64,000 nucleotides of DNA from Rhodococcus opacus B4 (GCF_000010805.1 NC_012522.1:1426001-1490000); one strand, 5' to 3'. Counted from the first letter of the stretch, positions 1 through 9,466 are shown. Numbers and translations are program-made. The notes: generated from the sequence alone by a model not told the origin.

Positions 1-1470
1 ACGGCGTGGCGGCAGCAGGTCGACGGCCTGCTGACACCGAGCACCGTCGAACCCGTGGACGCCCCGGGCACGCTCGACGCCCAGCTGCGCCCCTACCAGC
101 TGGAGGGGTTCCGCTGGCTGGCGTTCCTGTGGGGGCACGGGCTCGGCGGCATCCTCGCCGACGACATGGGACTCGGCAAGACGCTGCAGGCGCTCGCCCT
201 GATCTGCCATGCGCGGCAGTCGAACCCGGCCGCGCCGCCGTTCCTCATCGTCGCCCCCACCAGTGTGGTGTCGAACTGGGAGTCCGAATCGGCCCGCTTC
301 GCTCCGGGCGCGACTGTCGTCGCGATCGCGGACACCCTGAAACGCCGCAAGGTTCCGCTCGGCGACCTGGTGCAGGGCACCGACATCGTCGTCACCTCTT
401 ACACCCTGTTCCGCCTCGAGTTCGAGGCGTACGCGGAGTGCACGTGGTCGGGGTTGATCCTCGACGAGGCGCAGTTCACCAAGAACCATCAGTCCAAGAT
501 CTACCAGTGCGTCCGCCGGCTCGAGACGCCGTTCAAGCTGGCGATCACCGGCACGCCGATGGAGAACAATCTCATGGAGCTGTGGTCGCTGCTGTCGATC
601 ACCGCCCCGGGACTGTTCCCGAATCCGGCCCGGTTCACCGACTACTACCGCAAGCCGATCGAGAAGCAAGGCGACGCCGAACTTCTCGCGCAGCTGCGCC
701 GCCGCGTCAAACCGCTGATGCTGCGCCGCACCAAAGAGCAAGTGGTGAAGGACCTTCCGGCCAAGCAGGAGCAGGTACTCGACGTCGAGCTGCACCCGAA
801 GCACCGCAAGGTCTACGACACTCACCTGCAGCGTGAGCGGCAGAAAATCCTCGGCCTGCTCGCCGACGTCGACAAGAACCGCTTCACCATCCTGCAGTCG
901 CTCACCCTGCTGCGGCAGCTGAGCCTCGACGCCGGACTCGTCGACGACGAGTACCACGACGTCCCGTCCGCCAAGGTCGACGCCCTGCTCGAGCAGCTCG
1001 CCGACGTCGTCGCCGGCGGTCACCGGGCGCTGGTGTTCAGCCAGTTCACCGGATTCCTCGGGAAGGTCCGCGACCGGCTGGACGACGCGGGAATCGCGCA
1101 CGCCTACCTCGACGGCGCCACCCGGCGCCGCGGCGATGTGCTCCGCGATTTCAAGGAGGGCGACGCCCCGGTCTTCCTGATCAGCCTCAAGGCCGGCGGC
1201 TTCGGGCTGAACCTCACGGAGGCCGATTACTGCTTCATCCTCGACCCGTGGTGGAACCCGGCCACCGAGGCGCAGGCCGTCGACCGCGCGCATCGGATCG
1301 GGCAGACCCGCAACGTGATGGTGTACCGGCTGATCGCGAAAGACACGATCGAAGACAAGGTGATGGCGCTGAAGGCGAAGAAGTCGGCGCTGTTCTCCAG
1401 TGTGATGGACGCCGACACCCTGCTCAGCTCCAGCCTCGACGCCGACGACCTCCGCGGGTTGTTCGAGTAG
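1..1470 (+). CDS. SNF2-family DNA helicase/translocase, C-terminal part (5' end outside window)
   Basis: This is the ATP-dependent motor of a bacterial SNF2/Rad54-like protein. The reading frame is open from base 1, so the N-terminal part lies to the left of the window. Motif I (DDMGLGKT) falls near nt 160-183 and the Walker B DEAQ near nt 463-474. Motif III is visible as the TGTPMENN segment near nt 550. The C-terminal lobe has the motif V/VI block with SLKAGGFGLNL and AHRIGQ near nt 1180-1310. Bacterial members act on DNA or on stalled RNA polymerase; the substrate here is unknown. The usual N-terminal regions cannot be judged because they are cut off. The gene ends with TAG at 1468-1470, and an unrelated gene begins 44 bp later. 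Confidence 0.93.
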   Translation, partial: TAWRQQVDGLLTPSTVEPVDAPGTLDAQLRPYQLEGFRWLAFLWGHGLGGILADDMGLGKTLQALALICHARQSNPAAPPFLIVAPTSVVSNWESESARFAPGATVVAIADTLKRRKVPLGDLVQGTDIVVTSYTLFRLEFEAYAECTWSGLILDEAQFTKNHQSKIYQCVRRLETPFKLAITGTPMENNLMELWSLLSITAPGLFPNPARFTDYYRKPIEKQGDAELLAQLRRRVKPLMLRRTKEQVVKDLPAKQEQVLDVELHPKHRKVYDTHLQRERQKILGLLADVDKNRFTILQSLTLLRQLSLDAGLVDDEYHDVPSAKVDALLEQLADVVAGGHRALVFSQFTGFLGKVRDRLDDAGIAHAYLDGATRRRGDVLRDFKEGDAPVFLISLKAGGFGLNLTEADYCFILDPWWNPATEAQAVDRAHRIGQTRNVMVYRLIAKDTIEDKVMALKAKKSALFSSVMDADTLLSSSLDADDLRGLFE

Positions 1471-1514
1471 TCCCGAGCAAGCCGGTGTGTCGGCGTCTGG
1501 GTAATGTCCGATCC

Positions 1515-1931
1515 ATGCCTCGTTACACGATTGCCCTGCGGAACAACGCCACGCCGGACGCGCCGGCGTCCGTGAGCCGCCATGTGCCGTTCTACTGCGC
1601 GCACGAGGCGGCGGGTGCGGCGTGGAAGCGGGCGCTCGTCGAGGCGTGCGGCGACCTGCTCGACCCGGTCACGCAGACCGCCGTGGTGAACGTCGTCAGC
1701 AACTTCGGGCGCGAACTGTTCACCGGCGACGCGGACATCGTCGTCACCCTGGACCGGATCGGCAGCACCTCGCTGACCTTCCTGATCACCATCCACCAGG
1801 ACGGTGTGCAGGCCGCGGAGCTGACCGTCGTACTCGTGCACCTCGATTCGAGCCGGGTGAACTCGGCGCCGTGGTCGCCGGCGCAGATCGCGGCGCTCGA
1901 GGCGTTGCGGAGCACTCCGGCCGTCGCCTGA
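1515..1931 (+). CDS. Hotdog-fold thioesterase-like protein
   Basis: The 138-residue protein has the length and pattern of single hotdog-domain acyl-CoA thioesterases. A long N-terminal helix segment (FYCAHEAAGAAWKRAL) is followed by strands with VVNVVSNFGREL and then IVVTLDRIGSTSLTFLITI. The helix plus sheet order resembles the 4-hydroxybenzoyl-CoA thioesterase/YbgC group. I do not see enough to name a substrate, and the catalytic residue cannot be assigned safely. The ATG at 1515 is the only reasonable start after the upstream gene. It has no strong Shine-Dalgarno sequence, so the start is moderately sure. The gene stands alone between the helicase and a DUF5709 gene. Confidence 0.65.
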   Translation: MPRYTIALRNNATPDAPASVSRHVPFYCAHEAAGAAWKRALVEACGDLLDPVTQTAVVNVVSNFGRELFTGDADIVVTLDRIGSTSLTFLITIHQDGVQAAELTVVLVHLDSSRVNSAPWSPAQIAALEALRSTPAVA

Positions 1932-1981
1932 CCTCGATCGATCGAAGTTTCAACGACGCCTGATCTGGGCATTTGATGGTT

Positions 1982-2407
1982 ATGAGTATCGAAGACGGGC
2001 CCGGTGACACGCTGAGTCCCAGCGAGAGCCTGGACTCCGACGACGTGCGGAACAACGACGGCGATGACGTCGTCGATCCGCCCGACGGGTGGAGTGAGGC
2101 CGACAAGTTCGGTACCACGTTGCGCGAGGAGCGCGAGGGCGAGTCGCTGGACGAGAAGCTGTCGGAGGAGGAGCCCGACACCCCGCTGGAGGAGCAGGCT
2201 GAGGTGTCGTTGGCGGATCTGCCCGACGACGAGTTGACCGAGGACGTCGACCGGGTCATCGACGACGAGGAGATCGACATTCCGGTGTTCGGCACCAAGC
2301 ATGCGCACGTGGTCGAGGGTGTCATCGTGGAGGACTCGCGCACCGACCGCGGCCAGATCGACGGGTCGGCGGAGGATGGCGACTCGTTCTTCACGGTCCT
2401 GGACTGA
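1982..2407 (+). CDS. DUF5709-type acidic protein
   Basis: This small, very acidic protein of about 141 residues has the conserved block of actinobacterial DUF5709 proteins. That block includes YS/DPPDGWSEADKFGTT-like residues near 35-45, followed by a run rich in Glu and Asp (EEREGESLDEKLSEEEPD). It has no membrane segment or signal peptide. The function of the family is unknown. Possible starts are TTG 1973, ATG 1976 and ATG 1982. I chose 1982 because the family usually begins with a short Ser-rich or acidic N-terminus, but none of the three has a convincing ribosome binding site. Confidence 0.7.
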   Translation: MSIEDGPGDTLSPSESLDSDDVRNNDGDDVVDPPDGWSEADKFGTTLREEREGESLDEKLSEEEPDTPLEEQAEVSLADLPDDELTEDVDRVIDDEEIDIPVFGTKHAHVVEGVIVEDSRTDRGQIDGSAEDGDSFFTVLD

Positions 2408-2572
2408 GCTCACCGGAAACGGGGCCTACACTGGCACTGTTCGCACTCGCGACCATCACCGGAAAGGCCCGACATCACTCAATCCTCCGCTCCGCATGAC
2501 GTCTACTTCGTACCCCCGGAGCAGGAGACCGCCGACGCTGTCGCGCACGCCTCCGCCGCCGCGTCGTCGCGG

Positions 2573-4069
2573 TTGCGGGACCGCCCCGACGTCGTCCGGT
2601 TCAAGGGCCGGTTCGCCCTTTCGATCACACATACGACGCCGCACGAGGCGATGGTCGAGGACCTGCTGTTCGTCCGCGACGTCCTCGACGCGGCGGGCAT
2701 CGAGTACCTGCTGGTGCGGGGCAACGACGAACGCCCGGTGATCGCGATCAACTGGGCGCAGCGCAAGGCGTTGCGGGCCGCTCTCGTCGCCGCGTGCGAG
2801 GACCGCCCGTTCTACTCCAAGACCGTCGACGCCAAGGGTCCGGCGGTCCTGATCTCCGACGGCACCCTGTCGGCGACGTCGAAGGCCCGCATCTTCCGCC
2901 TGTTCCGGCCGCGGGTGCACCTGGCGAGTGGTCTGAGTTACGGGGCGTCGACGGGCGTGCAGATCGAGCTGTGGTCGATCAGCGACGACGAGATCGTGCT
3001 GCCGATGGAGAACTCGCTGACCCGGCGTGTGGTGCGGTCGGAGGAGGCGGTCCGCGGCACCGTCGAGCGGTTCGGGCGGGTGTGGCCCACCATCGAGAAC
3101 ATGTTCGCCGACCACGCGTCGGACATCAATTTCGACGTCGACCTGGTGTTCTCCTGGGTCGATGGGTCGTCCGCGGAATTCCAGGCGCAGCGCGCGAAGC
3201 GGATGCAGAACTACGTCGTCGGGGAGGGTGACGATTCCGCCGCCCGGTACCGGCAGATCGACGAACTGAAGTACGCGCTGCGGTCGGTGCACATGTATGC
3301 GCCGTGGATCCGGCGCATCTTCGTGGCCACCGATTCCGACCGTCCGGCATGGCTCGCCGACGACCCGCGGGTCACGTTCGTGCAGAGCGAGGAGTTCTTC
3401 GCCGACCCGTCGGTGCTGCCAACCCACAACTCGCAGGCCGTGGAATGCCAGCTGCACCACATCCCCGGTCTGGCGGAGCATTTCCTGTACTCCAACGACG
3501 ACATGTTCTTCGGCCGCGCGGTGGGCCCGCAGATGTTCTTCTCCCCCGGCGGCATCACGATGTTCATCGAGGCGACCACGCGAATCGGGCTGGGCCACAA
3601 CGACGACGAGCGCAGCGGCTTCGAGAACGCGGCCCGCGTCAACCGCCGGCTGCTGCAGGACCGGTTCGGTCTGATGACCACCCGCCACCTCGAACACGCC
3701 GCCACCCCGCTCCGCAAGAGCGTGATGGAGGAGATGGAGAAGGAGTTCCCCGACGAGTTCGCCGCCACGGCCGCAAGCACTTTCCGTGCCAGCTCCAACA
3801 TCTCGGTGACCAACTCGCTGTATCACTACTACGCGTTGATGAGTGGCCGCGCGGTGGTGCAGACGGCGGCGCGGGTGAAGTACGTCGACACCACCATGAG
3901 GTCGGGGCTACGCGACATGGATTCGCTGCTCGCGAAGCGGTCGATGGACTTCTTCTGTCTCAACGACGGCAGCGCACCCGAGATCGACCTGGAGTTGCGG
4001 ACCCGGAAGGTGACGCAGTTCCTGGAGAACTACTTCCCGATCCCGGCACCGTGGGAGACCGGGATCTGA
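2573..4069 (+). CDS. Stealth-family sugar-phosphate transferase (capsule or exopolysaccharide)
   Basis: The protein has the four conserved regions of Stealth proteins. These enzymes transfer hexose-1-phosphate units to build phosphodiester-linked surface polysaccharides. The hallmark DLVFSWVDG lies near residues 185-193 and is followed by YRQIDELKYALRSV, then APWIRRIFVATD, then the NDDMFFGR segment and the C-terminal KSVMEEME region. The family includes mycobacterial CpsY and meningococcal SacB. The coordinates use TTG 2573, the only conventional start codon in frame, but it lacks a ribosome binding site. The frame stays open and protein-like upstream, and a GGAAAGG element at 2461-2467 sits 6 nt before an ATC codon at 2474. 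The true start is therefore probably about 33 codons earlier. The stop abuts the stop of the convergent ppk2 gene. Confidence 0.85.
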   Translation: MRDRPDVVRFKGRFALSITHTTPHEAMVEDLLFVRDVLDAAGIEYLLVRGNDERPVIAINWAQRKALRAALVAACEDRPFYSKTVDAKGPAVLISDGTLSATSKARIFRLFRPRVHLASGLSYGASTGVQIELWSISDDEIVLPMENSLTRRVVRSEEAVRGTVERFGRVWPTIENMFADHASDINFDVDLVFSWVDGSSAEFQAQRAKRMQNYVVGEGDDSAARYRQIDELKYALRSVHMYAPWIRRIFVATDSDRPAWLADDPRVTFVQSEEFFADPSVLPTHNSQAVECQLHHIPGLAEHFLYSNDDMFFGRAVGPQMFFSPGGITMFIEATTRIGLGHNDDERSGFENAARVNRRLLQDRFGLMTTRHLEHAATPLRKSVMEEMEKEFPDEFAATAASTFRASSNISVTNSLYHYYALMSGRAVVQTAARVKYVDTTMRSGLRDMDSLLAKRSMDFFCLNDGSAPEIDLELRTRKVTQFLENYFPIPAPWETGI

Positions 4070-5014
4070 TCAGACGGCGGGAAACGCGTCTTCCGGGCGC
4101 TCGCCCTCGTCGTAGACCGTTGCGGGAGAACCGATGAGGAGCGGGTCGGGGGTGCCGACCACCCGCGGGTCCTTGCCGGTGTAGTCGAATTTGTGGAGCA
4201 CCCAGCGGATCGCCTCGATCCGGGCGCGCTTCTTGTCGTTCGATTTCACGACCGTCCACGGCGCCTGCGGGGTGTCGGTGTAGAAGAGCATCGCCTCTTT
4301 GGCCTCGGTGTAGGCGTCCCACTTGTCGAGGCTCGCGAGGTCGGTGGGCGACAGCTTCCACTGTTTGACGGGGTCGGTGCTGCGGGAGACGAACCGGGCG
4401 TGCTGTTCCTCCCGGCCCACCGAGAACCAGAACTTGATGATGTGGATGCCCGACTGCACGAGCATCCGCTCGAACTCCGGCGCCGACCGGGTGAACTCCA
4501 GGTACTCGTTTGGGGTGCAGTAGCCCATGACGCGTTCGACACCGGCCCTGTTGTACCAGGAGCGGTCCATCATCACGATCTCCCCGCCCGCGGGCAGGTG
4601 CTGGACGTACCGCTGGAAGTACCACTGGGTGCGTTCGCGTTCGGTGGGCTTCTCCAGCGCCACCACCCGCGCGCCACGAGGGTTGAGGTGTTCGGTGAAC
4701 CGCTTGATCGCGCCACCCTTGCCGGCCGCGTCCCGGCCCTCGAAGATGATGACGACCTTCTCGCCGTTCTCCTTCACCCACGCCTGGAACTTGAGCAACT
4801 CGATCTGCAGTTTCCGCTTGCGGTTCTCGTACTGCCGCCGCGTCATCTTCGCGTCGTACGGGTACCCGTGCCGCCACGGCTGGTCGGTGTCGTCGATGGC
4901 GTGTTTGCGGCCGGACTTGCGCAGCAATTCACCGATCTCGTCGATCTCCGGTGTCACGTCGATCTGGTCGGCACGCGCGAGTTCGAAGGCAGTGGGATCG
5001 TGCAACTCGTCCAT
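4070..5014 (-). CDS. ppk2: Polyphosphate kinase 2 (PPK2 family)
   Basis: PPK2 enzymes transfer phosphate between inorganic polyphosphate and nucleoside di- or monophosphates in the cytoplasm. The 314-residue protein has a Walker A motif GRDAAGKGG near residues 93-101 and a Walker B/lid block MMDRSWYNR near 148-156. The family signatures YENRKRKLQIEL, WYFQRYV and SPTDLASLDKWD are also present. Its length fits one-domain PPK2. The class (ADP- or AMP-phosphorylating) cannot be settled by eye. The frame continues two codons up to TTG 5020, but ATG 5014 is the natural start. The gene ends back to back with the Stealth gene on the other strand. Confidence 0.93.
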   Translation of the reverse strand: MDELHDPTAFELARADQIDVTPEIDEIGELLRKSGRKHAIDDTDQPWRHGYPYDAKMTRRQYENRKRKLQIELLKFQAWVKENGEKVVIIFEGRDAAGKGGAIKRFTEHLNPRGARVVALEKPTERERTQWYFQRYVQHLPAGGEIVMMDRSWYNRAGVERVMGYCTPNEYLEFTRSAPEFERMLVQSGIHIIKFWFSVGREEQHARFVSRSTDPVKQWKLSPTDLASLDKWDAYTEAKEAMLFYTDTPQAPWTVVKSNDKKRARIEAIRWVLHKFDYTGKDPRVVGTPDPLLIGSPATVYDEGERPEDAFPAV

Positions 5015-5071
5015 TCCCAAAGGTTACCGCCCCGACGCTGCGCCGTCCGGTCTCATGAGATCGTGGACTGC

Positions 5072-5425
5072 ATGAGCATCGACCACATCGTTTCCGCGCT
5101 CGACTCGAAGGTTGCGGCCGAACTCGCGGCCGCCCTCGACGGGTCACCGCTGGTCACCCTCGACGGAACGGTGCTGCCCGATCCCGCGCGCGACGCCGTG
5201 CTCGAACTGCTCACGCTCCTCGCGGACGGTCAGAGCGTGGCGCTCGGGGCGGTCGCGGATCTGCTGACCACGTCGCAGGCCGCGGAGATCCTCGGCGTCT
5301 CCGACACCTATGTGCGCCGGCTCGCCGACTCGAACGCGCTGCCGATCGAGATGCGGGGCACCCACCGCCGGTTCCGGCTCTCCGACGTCATGGCCTACCG
5401 GGAGAAGTTTCCGCGCACGAGCTGA
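5072..5425 (+). CDS. Small helix-turn-helix (excisionase/MerR-type) DNA-binding protein
   Basis: This 117-residue protein ends in a winged helix-turn-helix of the excisionase or MerR-like type. The block [25 protein letters not shown] is followed by a basic [14 protein letters not shown] wing near residues 73-112. The N-terminal half is Ala/Leu-rich and helical with no clear family. Proteins of this shape often act as the antitoxin of a PIN-domain toxin or as a small repressor. No PIN partner follows here, because the next gene lies on the opposite strand and overlaps its 3' end by about 30 bp. A solitary antitoxin or a regulator is therefore possible, but neither is proven. Confidence 0.7.
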   Translation: MSIDHIVSALDSKVAAELAAALDGSPLVTLDGTVLPDPARDAVLELLTLLADGQSVALGAVADLLTTSQAAEILGVSDTYVRRLADSNALPIEMRGTHRRFRLSDVMAYREKFPRTS

Positions 5426-6351
5426 TCACGGTCGGCCGGTGCGACCGCGGCCTCGCCGTCCGGAATCCGCACGCCCTCGGCCACGAGCCGCCGCGCGGTT
5501 TCCTCGGCGGTGACGTATTCGCCGACGGTGTCGTAGCTGCCGATCGGGACCACCGAATGCACCACCGTCTCCGGGTACACGTGCACGAGGTTGTAGCCCT
5601 GGGCGCCGTCGCGTCCGCGCAGCGCCCCGGCCGGGACGTTGAGGTCCTGGGTGTAGCAGGTGGCGGACGCGACGGAAACGGGGATCCCCGCGAATGTCGC
5701 CGTCGTCGAGTAGTGCAGGTGTCCGGCGAGGATCGACCGGACGTCGCTGCCGCGGAGCACGTCGGCGAGGCGCGGCTGGTCGCGCAGTTCCACCAGCACC
5801 GCGAGGTCGAGGACGCACGGCACCGGCGGGTGGTGCAGCGCGAGGATGGATCCGTGGGGTGCCGGGATCGCGAGCTGCTGTGCCAGCCAGATCAATTGGC
5901 TCTCGGAGATCTCCCCGTGGTGGTGCCCGGGGACGGTCGTGTCGAGGGTGATGATGCGCAGCCCGTCGACGTCGTGGACGTGGTCGACCGGCTCATACGT
6001 CGGTTCCTGCCCGAGCAGTTCGGCCCGGAAGTGGCCGCGGTCGTCGTGGTTGCCCATCGCCCAGATCACCTGCGCACCGAGCGTCGCGGCCACCGGTTCG
6101 ACGATCTCCCGCAGTTTCTCGTATGCGCCCGGCTGACCGCGGTCTGTGAGGTCGCCAGTGAACACAAGTGCGTCCGGGCGGGCGTGCGACGCCTCGATCT
6201 CGGTGACGATCTGCCGCAGGGTGGCCTCGCTGTCGACGGCCCCGTACAGCAGGTCGTCGTCGACCAGATGGGTGTCGCTGAGGTGCAGCACCACGTGCGA
6301 CGGTCGCGGATACTCGGCCGTCCGTATGTCGGCTGCCTCGGTGCCGCTCAT
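5395..6351 (-). CDS. Class III cyclic-nucleotide phosphodiesterase, Rv0805-like metallophosphoesterase
   Basis: This binuclear metallophosphoesterase hydrolyses phosphodiesters. The characterised mycobacterial relative Rv0805 cleaves 2',3'- and 3',5'-cAMP. Metal-binding motifs appear in the family order: SDTH at residues 25-28, GDLTD at 66-70, GNHD at 100-103, the HH pair near 173 and GHLH at 210-213. The stretch around residues 150-240, including PGHHHGEI and [13 protein letters not shown], follows my recollection of Rv0805 closely, so orthology is likely. ATG 6351 is chosen as start. A GTG at 6405 would add 18 residues and cannot be excluded. The 3' end overlaps the convergent HTH gene. Confidence 0.9.
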   Translation of the reverse strand: MSGTEAADIRTAEYPRPSHVVLHLSDTHLVDDDLLYGAVDSEATLRQIVTEIEASHARPDALVFTGDLTDRGQPGAYEKLREIVEPVAATLGAQVIWAMGNHDDRGHFRAELLGQEPTYEPVDHVHDVDGLRIITLDTTVPGHHHGEISESQLIWLAQQLAIPAPHGSILALHHPPVPCVLDLAVLVELRDQPRLADVLRGSDVRSILAGHLHYSTTATFAGIPVSVASATCYTQDLNVPAGALRGRDGAQGYNLVHVYPETVVHSVVPIGSYDTVGEYVTAEETARRLVAEGVRIPDGEAAVAPADRDQLVRGNFSR

Positions 6352-6483
6352 CGGTCTCTCGCTTCCGCTCGCCCCGACGGGGGCAGGTGCCCGGGTGGAC
6401 GCCACTGTTCGTTCACCCTAGCCAAGCGCACTCGGGTCACTGCCCGGGGCACGCGCGGTGGCCGGACGGTGAACGGTGGGGCA

Positions 6484-7356
6484 TCAGTTTCGTGCGTGGT
6501 GCGGTGTGCGCGTCTCCGGGCCGGCGGGCGGGATCATCGCGGCGAGGTTGGCTTGGGCCTCGAAGCGGGCGCGCTCGTCGCCGTCGTCCGACGCCGCCGC
6601 GTCCTTGGCCGCCGCGAGGAACGGGCGGACCAGGTCGAGCGGCATCGGGAAGACGACCGTGGAGCTGTTCTCGTTGCCCATGGCGCTGAGGGTCTGCAGG
6701 TAGCGCAGCTGCAGGGTGGTGGGGTTGCGGCTGATGACGTCGGCGGCCTCGACGAGTTTCGCGGACGCCTGGAACTCGGCCTCGGCGTTGATGATCTTGG
6801 CACGGCGCTCGCGTTCGGCCTCGGCCTGCCGGGCGATGGCCCGCTGCATGTTGGTGGGGATCTCGACGTCCTTGATCTCGACGGTGGTGACCTTCACGCC
6901 CCACGGCTCGGTCTGCTGGTCGATGACCTTCTGCAGGTCTTCGTTGAGGCGTTCCCGCTCGCCGAGGAGGGCGTCGAGGTCGGCCTTGCCGAGGATCGAG
7001 CGCAGGGTGGTCTGGGCGATCTGCAGGGTGGCGGCGAAGAAGTCCTCGACCTCGACGATGGCCTTGTCTGCGTCGACCACCCGGAAGTAGGCGACGGCGG
7101 TGACCTTGGCCGGCACGTTGTCATGGGTGATCACTTCCTGGACGGGGATCTTTAGCGTCACCGTCCGCAGGCTGACCCGTTCCATCCGGTCGATCGCCGG
7201 GATCAGCAGCACCAGCCCCGGGCCCTTCAGGTCGACGAGCCGGCCCAGCCGGAACACGACGGCCCGCTCGTACTCCCGGAGCACCCGGATCGAGCTGCTC
7301 GCGACGACGGCAAGGAGGGTGATGACGACGCACAGGATGACGATGATGGTGGTCAT
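6484..7356 (-). CDS. SPFH/Band 7 (slipin/stomatin-like) membrane protein
   Basis: The 290-residue protein has one N-terminal membrane anchor (residues 3-22). It is followed by the Band 7 core, with [14 protein letters not shown] at about 29-42, [19 protein letters not shown] near 75-95 and a long charged helix rich in Glu/Arg near 165-205. Slipins organise membrane microdomains and often pair with NfeD proteases or scaffolds. That pairing is present here: the nfeD gene lies directly upstream and overlaps it by 4 bp (ATGA), which implies translational coupling. A GGGAG element lies 8-12 nt before ATG 7356. Confidence 0.92.
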   Translation of the reverse strand: MTTIIVILCVVITLLAVVASSSIRVLREYERAVVFRLGRLVDLKGPGLVLLIPAIDRMERVSLRTVTLKIPVQEVITHDNVPAKVTAVAYFRVVDADKAIVEVEDFFAATLQIAQTTLRSILGKADLDALLGERERLNEDLQKVIDQQTEPWGVKVTTVEIKDVEIPTNMQRAIARQAEAERERRAKIINAEAEFQASAKLVEAADVISRNPTTLQLRYLQTLSAMGNENSSTVVFPMPLDLVRPFLAAAKDAAASDDGDERARFEAQANLAAMIPPAGPETRTPHHARN

Positions 7357-7820
7357 AGCTCGAGCTCCCAAGGTTCGCGTCGGCGCACGGTGAGGGTGAG
7401 TCCGCGGATCTGCTCGACGATGACGGAATCGCCCGCGGTCGGCGTCTCGTCGTCCCCGAACAGGGTTTGCGCCCTCCACAGGCTTCCGGCGGCCTCGACC
7501 TGACCCTGCCGGCCCTTCCAGTTGCGGACGGTGGCGTCGGATCCGATGAGGGATTGCATTCCGGTGCGCACCGGTGAGTGCCCGGCGGCGAGTGCCTTTC
7601 GGCCGCCCACCACGGCGAGGCCGACACCGACCACTGCGACTCCCGCGGCCGCCGGGATGGCGATCATCTGTGCGGTGTCGCTGGACGTGAACAGCAGCCA
7701 CACCCCGGCGCCGACGAAAAGTGCCCCGAGCCCGCCGAGCACACCCGCGGTCGGTGCGTGTGCCTCGACGACGATCAACAGCACACCCAGCACCAGCGCC
7801 AGTACGCCCAACGCGGTCAT
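7353..7820 (-). CDS. NfeD-family membrane protein (short NfeD1b type)
   Basis: The 155-residue protein has an N-terminal cluster of hydrophobic helices (residues 1-75). A C-terminal OB-fold domain follows, with the pattern [24 protein letters not shown] and [17 protein letters not shown]. It lacks the N-terminal serine-protease domain of long NfeD proteins, so it is the short form. These proteins work beside slipins in the membrane, and the slipin gene follows with a 4-bp overlap. The pair forms a two-gene operon. The start is ATG 7820. Confidence 0.9.
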   Translation of the reverse strand: MTALGVLALVLGVLLIVVEAHAPTAGVLGGLGALFVGAGVWLLFTSSDTAQMIAIPAAAGVAVVGVGLAVVGGRKALAAGHSPVRTGMQSLIGSDATVRNWKGRQGQVEAAGSLWRAQTLFGDDETPTAGDSVIVEQIRGLTLTVRRREPWELEL

Positions 7821-7959
7821 CTCGCATCACCCACGATCACGCTTCGCGAGGACCCGGTCGCACTCGCATAGCCACTCGGCGATCGAGCCCTCAGTTCAAC
7901 GGTAAGCGCAGGTGGGCGGCAATGCCACCGGCAATTCCCGACGGCGTACCGTTCAACGA

Positions 7960-8769
7960 ATGACCAACACTGATCATGGAGATCCCGGCGACGCCCCGAC
8001 CGTCCCGCCGCCGCTGTCGGAGGTCGCGAACCCGGCCCGCCCGTCCGCCGCCGAGGAGGCCCGGACGGTCGCGGCCACGACGAACGTAGGCACCCTCGCG
8101 AGCCTGACCAGGGAGGGTGACCCGTGGGCGTCGTTCATCACCTACGGCCTGCTCGACGGCTCCCCCGTGCTGTGTGTGTCGCAGATGGCCGAGCACGGCC
8201 GCAACCTCGCGCACGATCCGCGCGCCAGCATCGCGATCGTCGCGCCGAATCCGCCGTCCGATCCGCTGGCCAGCACCCGCATCACCCTCGCCGGGTACGT
8301 CTACCGCCCGGAAGGCGACGAACTCGCCGCCGCCCGGGAGGCACACCTGGCGGCCGTCCCGGCGGCGCACGTCTACATCGACTTCAGCGACTTCTCGCTC
8401 TGGGTGCTGCGGGTGCAGCGTGTGCGGTGGGTCGGCGGCTACGGGCGAATGGACTCGGCGAGCGAAGAGGACTACGCCGCGGCGACAGCAGACCCCGTCA
8501 CCCCGCATGCCGGCCGGGCGATCGAGCACCTCAACGCCGACCACGTGGACGCCCTGCGCGCGATGGCCCAGGCGCTCGGCGGCTTCCCCGACGCGAAGAC
8601 GGTCACCTGCGAGGGAGCCGACCGCTACGGACTGGACCTGCGCGTCACCACCCCGCGCGGCGTGGCCGTGACCCGGGTCGGATACGCGGAGCCACTCGAC
8701 TCCGCCGACCAGTTGCGTGCGGCGACAGTCGCTTTGACCGAGAAGGCCAGGGCACTGACCGGTCGCTGA
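7960..8769 (+). CDS. HugZ-like split-barrel (pyridoxamine-phosphate-oxidase fold) protein with DUF2470 C-terminus
   Basis: The 269-residue protein has an N-terminal flavin-reductase-like split-barrel of the pyridoxamine 5'-phosphate oxidase/HugZ kind. Typical features are GTLASLTREGDPWASFITY, SQMAEHGRNLAHDPRAS and a conserved FSLWVLRVQRVRWVGGYGRM strand. A C-terminal DUF2470 domain follows (residues about 185-265), starting with a His-rich helix (AIEHLNADHVDAL). Relatives bind heme or flavin and some take part in heme degradation, so cofactor use here is inferred. ATG 7960 is preferred over GTG 7912. A second, broken copy of the last 140 bp lies at 17983-18124. The gene ends just before a strong hairpin. 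Confidence 0.82.
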   Translation: MTNTDHGDPGDAPTVPPPLSEVANPARPSAAEEARTVAATTNVGTLASLTREGDPWASFITYGLLDGSPVLCVSQMAEHGRNLAHDPRASIAIVAPNPPSDPLASTRITLAGYVYRPEGDELAAAREAHLAAVPAAHVYIDFSDFSLWVLRVQRVRWVGGYGRMDSASEEDYAAATADPVTPHAGRAIEHLNADHVDALRAMAQALGGFPDAKTVTCEGADRYGLDLRVTTPRGVAVTRVGYAEPLDSADQLRAATVALTEKARALTGR

Positions 8770-8802
8770 CGGGGCAACCCTCCCCGGCCGAGTTGCCTCG
8801 CT

Positions 8803-8833
8803 GAGAGCGGCGAGCTTCGTGCTCGCCGCTCTC
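8803..8833. terminator. Bidirectional hairpin terminator
   Basis: A perfect 13-bp stem (GAGAGCGGCGAGC) with a five-base loop (TTCGT) lies between the convergent HugZ-like and TM2 genes. There is no long T tract on either side, which is common in high-GC actinomycetes. Its position between two converging genes fits a shared terminator. Confidence 0.75.
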
Positions 8834-8846
8834 GTGCATCGCCGGG

Positions 8847-9218
8847 TTACCTCAGCGGGAGTCCGCTCTTGTCCTTCGGCTCGCCTGCGAGGAGCATGAT
8901 GCCATCGATGACGGGCCAGATCCACGCGACGAAGAGCCACATTCCGAGGCTGACCACCGTCAGCACGATGTTCACGATCAGCATGGCGAATCCCAGCCCG
9001 GTGTGGCCGGCGTAGAAGCGACCCGCGCCGAAGTAACCGAAGAAGATGCTCAGCAGGCCGGCGGCGAGCTTCGTCTTGTGCGAGTACGGCAATCCCGTCA
9101 CGGGGTGGTACCCGTACGCTGCCGGCTGTTGCAGGCCTGATCTTTGGCCGAAATTCTGGGCGGGATGCGCGAAGGGCTGCTGCGGTTGGTCGCCGTAGGG
9201 GTACTGGGGCTGGGTCAT
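8847..9218 (-). CDS. TM2-domain membrane protein
   Basis: This 123-residue protein has a Gln/Pro/Tyr-rich cytoplasmic N-terminus (residues 1-45). Two transmembrane helices follow in the TM2 pattern. The first contains FFGYFGAGRFYAGHTGLG and is followed directly by LIVNIVLTVVSLGMWLFVAWIWPVIDGI. The DRF-like turn of TM2 is seen as GRFY. The function of bacterial TM2 proteins is not defined. A GAAGGAC element precedes ATG 9218. The 248-bp gap upstream holds only the divergent promoters of this gene and the HNH gene, with no further structure that I could see. Confidence 0.87.
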   Translation of the reverse strand: MTQPQYPYGDQPQQPFAHPAQNFGQRSGLQQPAAYGYHPVTGLPYSHKTKLAAGLLSIFFGYFGAGRFYAGHTGLGFAMLIVNIVLTVVSLGMWLFVAWIWPVIDGIMLLAGEPKDKSGLPLR

Positions 9219-9466
9219 GGAGTGCCGTCCTTCGACGATGTGAGTGTGGAGCTGGACCTAAGGGCTGGGTGAACAGGCTCTGTCGACCGAATCGACACCA
9301 TCCCCTACGACTGAACACATCGCAGTTCGTTCACCGCTCACTTGTTAACACCGAGCGCACGGCCGCGGTATCGGTTGCCTGACCGTATCTCTCGGGCACA
9401 CGCATCAACCTCCAGGATTCTGACCGGCGCCCAAGCACTCCGACCCCCGGGCGTAGTGTTCCCTCG

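Noticed and set aside
2456..3826. A 456-codon reading frame antisense to the Stealth gene
   Set aside because: It is Arg, His and Val-rich without any domain, and the opposite strand carries clear Stealth motifs. It is a GC-bias shadow.
2573..4069. Possible lateral-transfer capsule locus around the Stealth gene
   Set aside because: No other polysaccharide genes are nearby, and base composition is like the neighbours.
5557..7155. A 532-codon plus-strand frame over the phosphodiesterase and slipin genes
   Set aside because: The composition is that of a shadow frame, and the minus strand encodes conserved motifs (GNHD, GHLH, Band 7 core).
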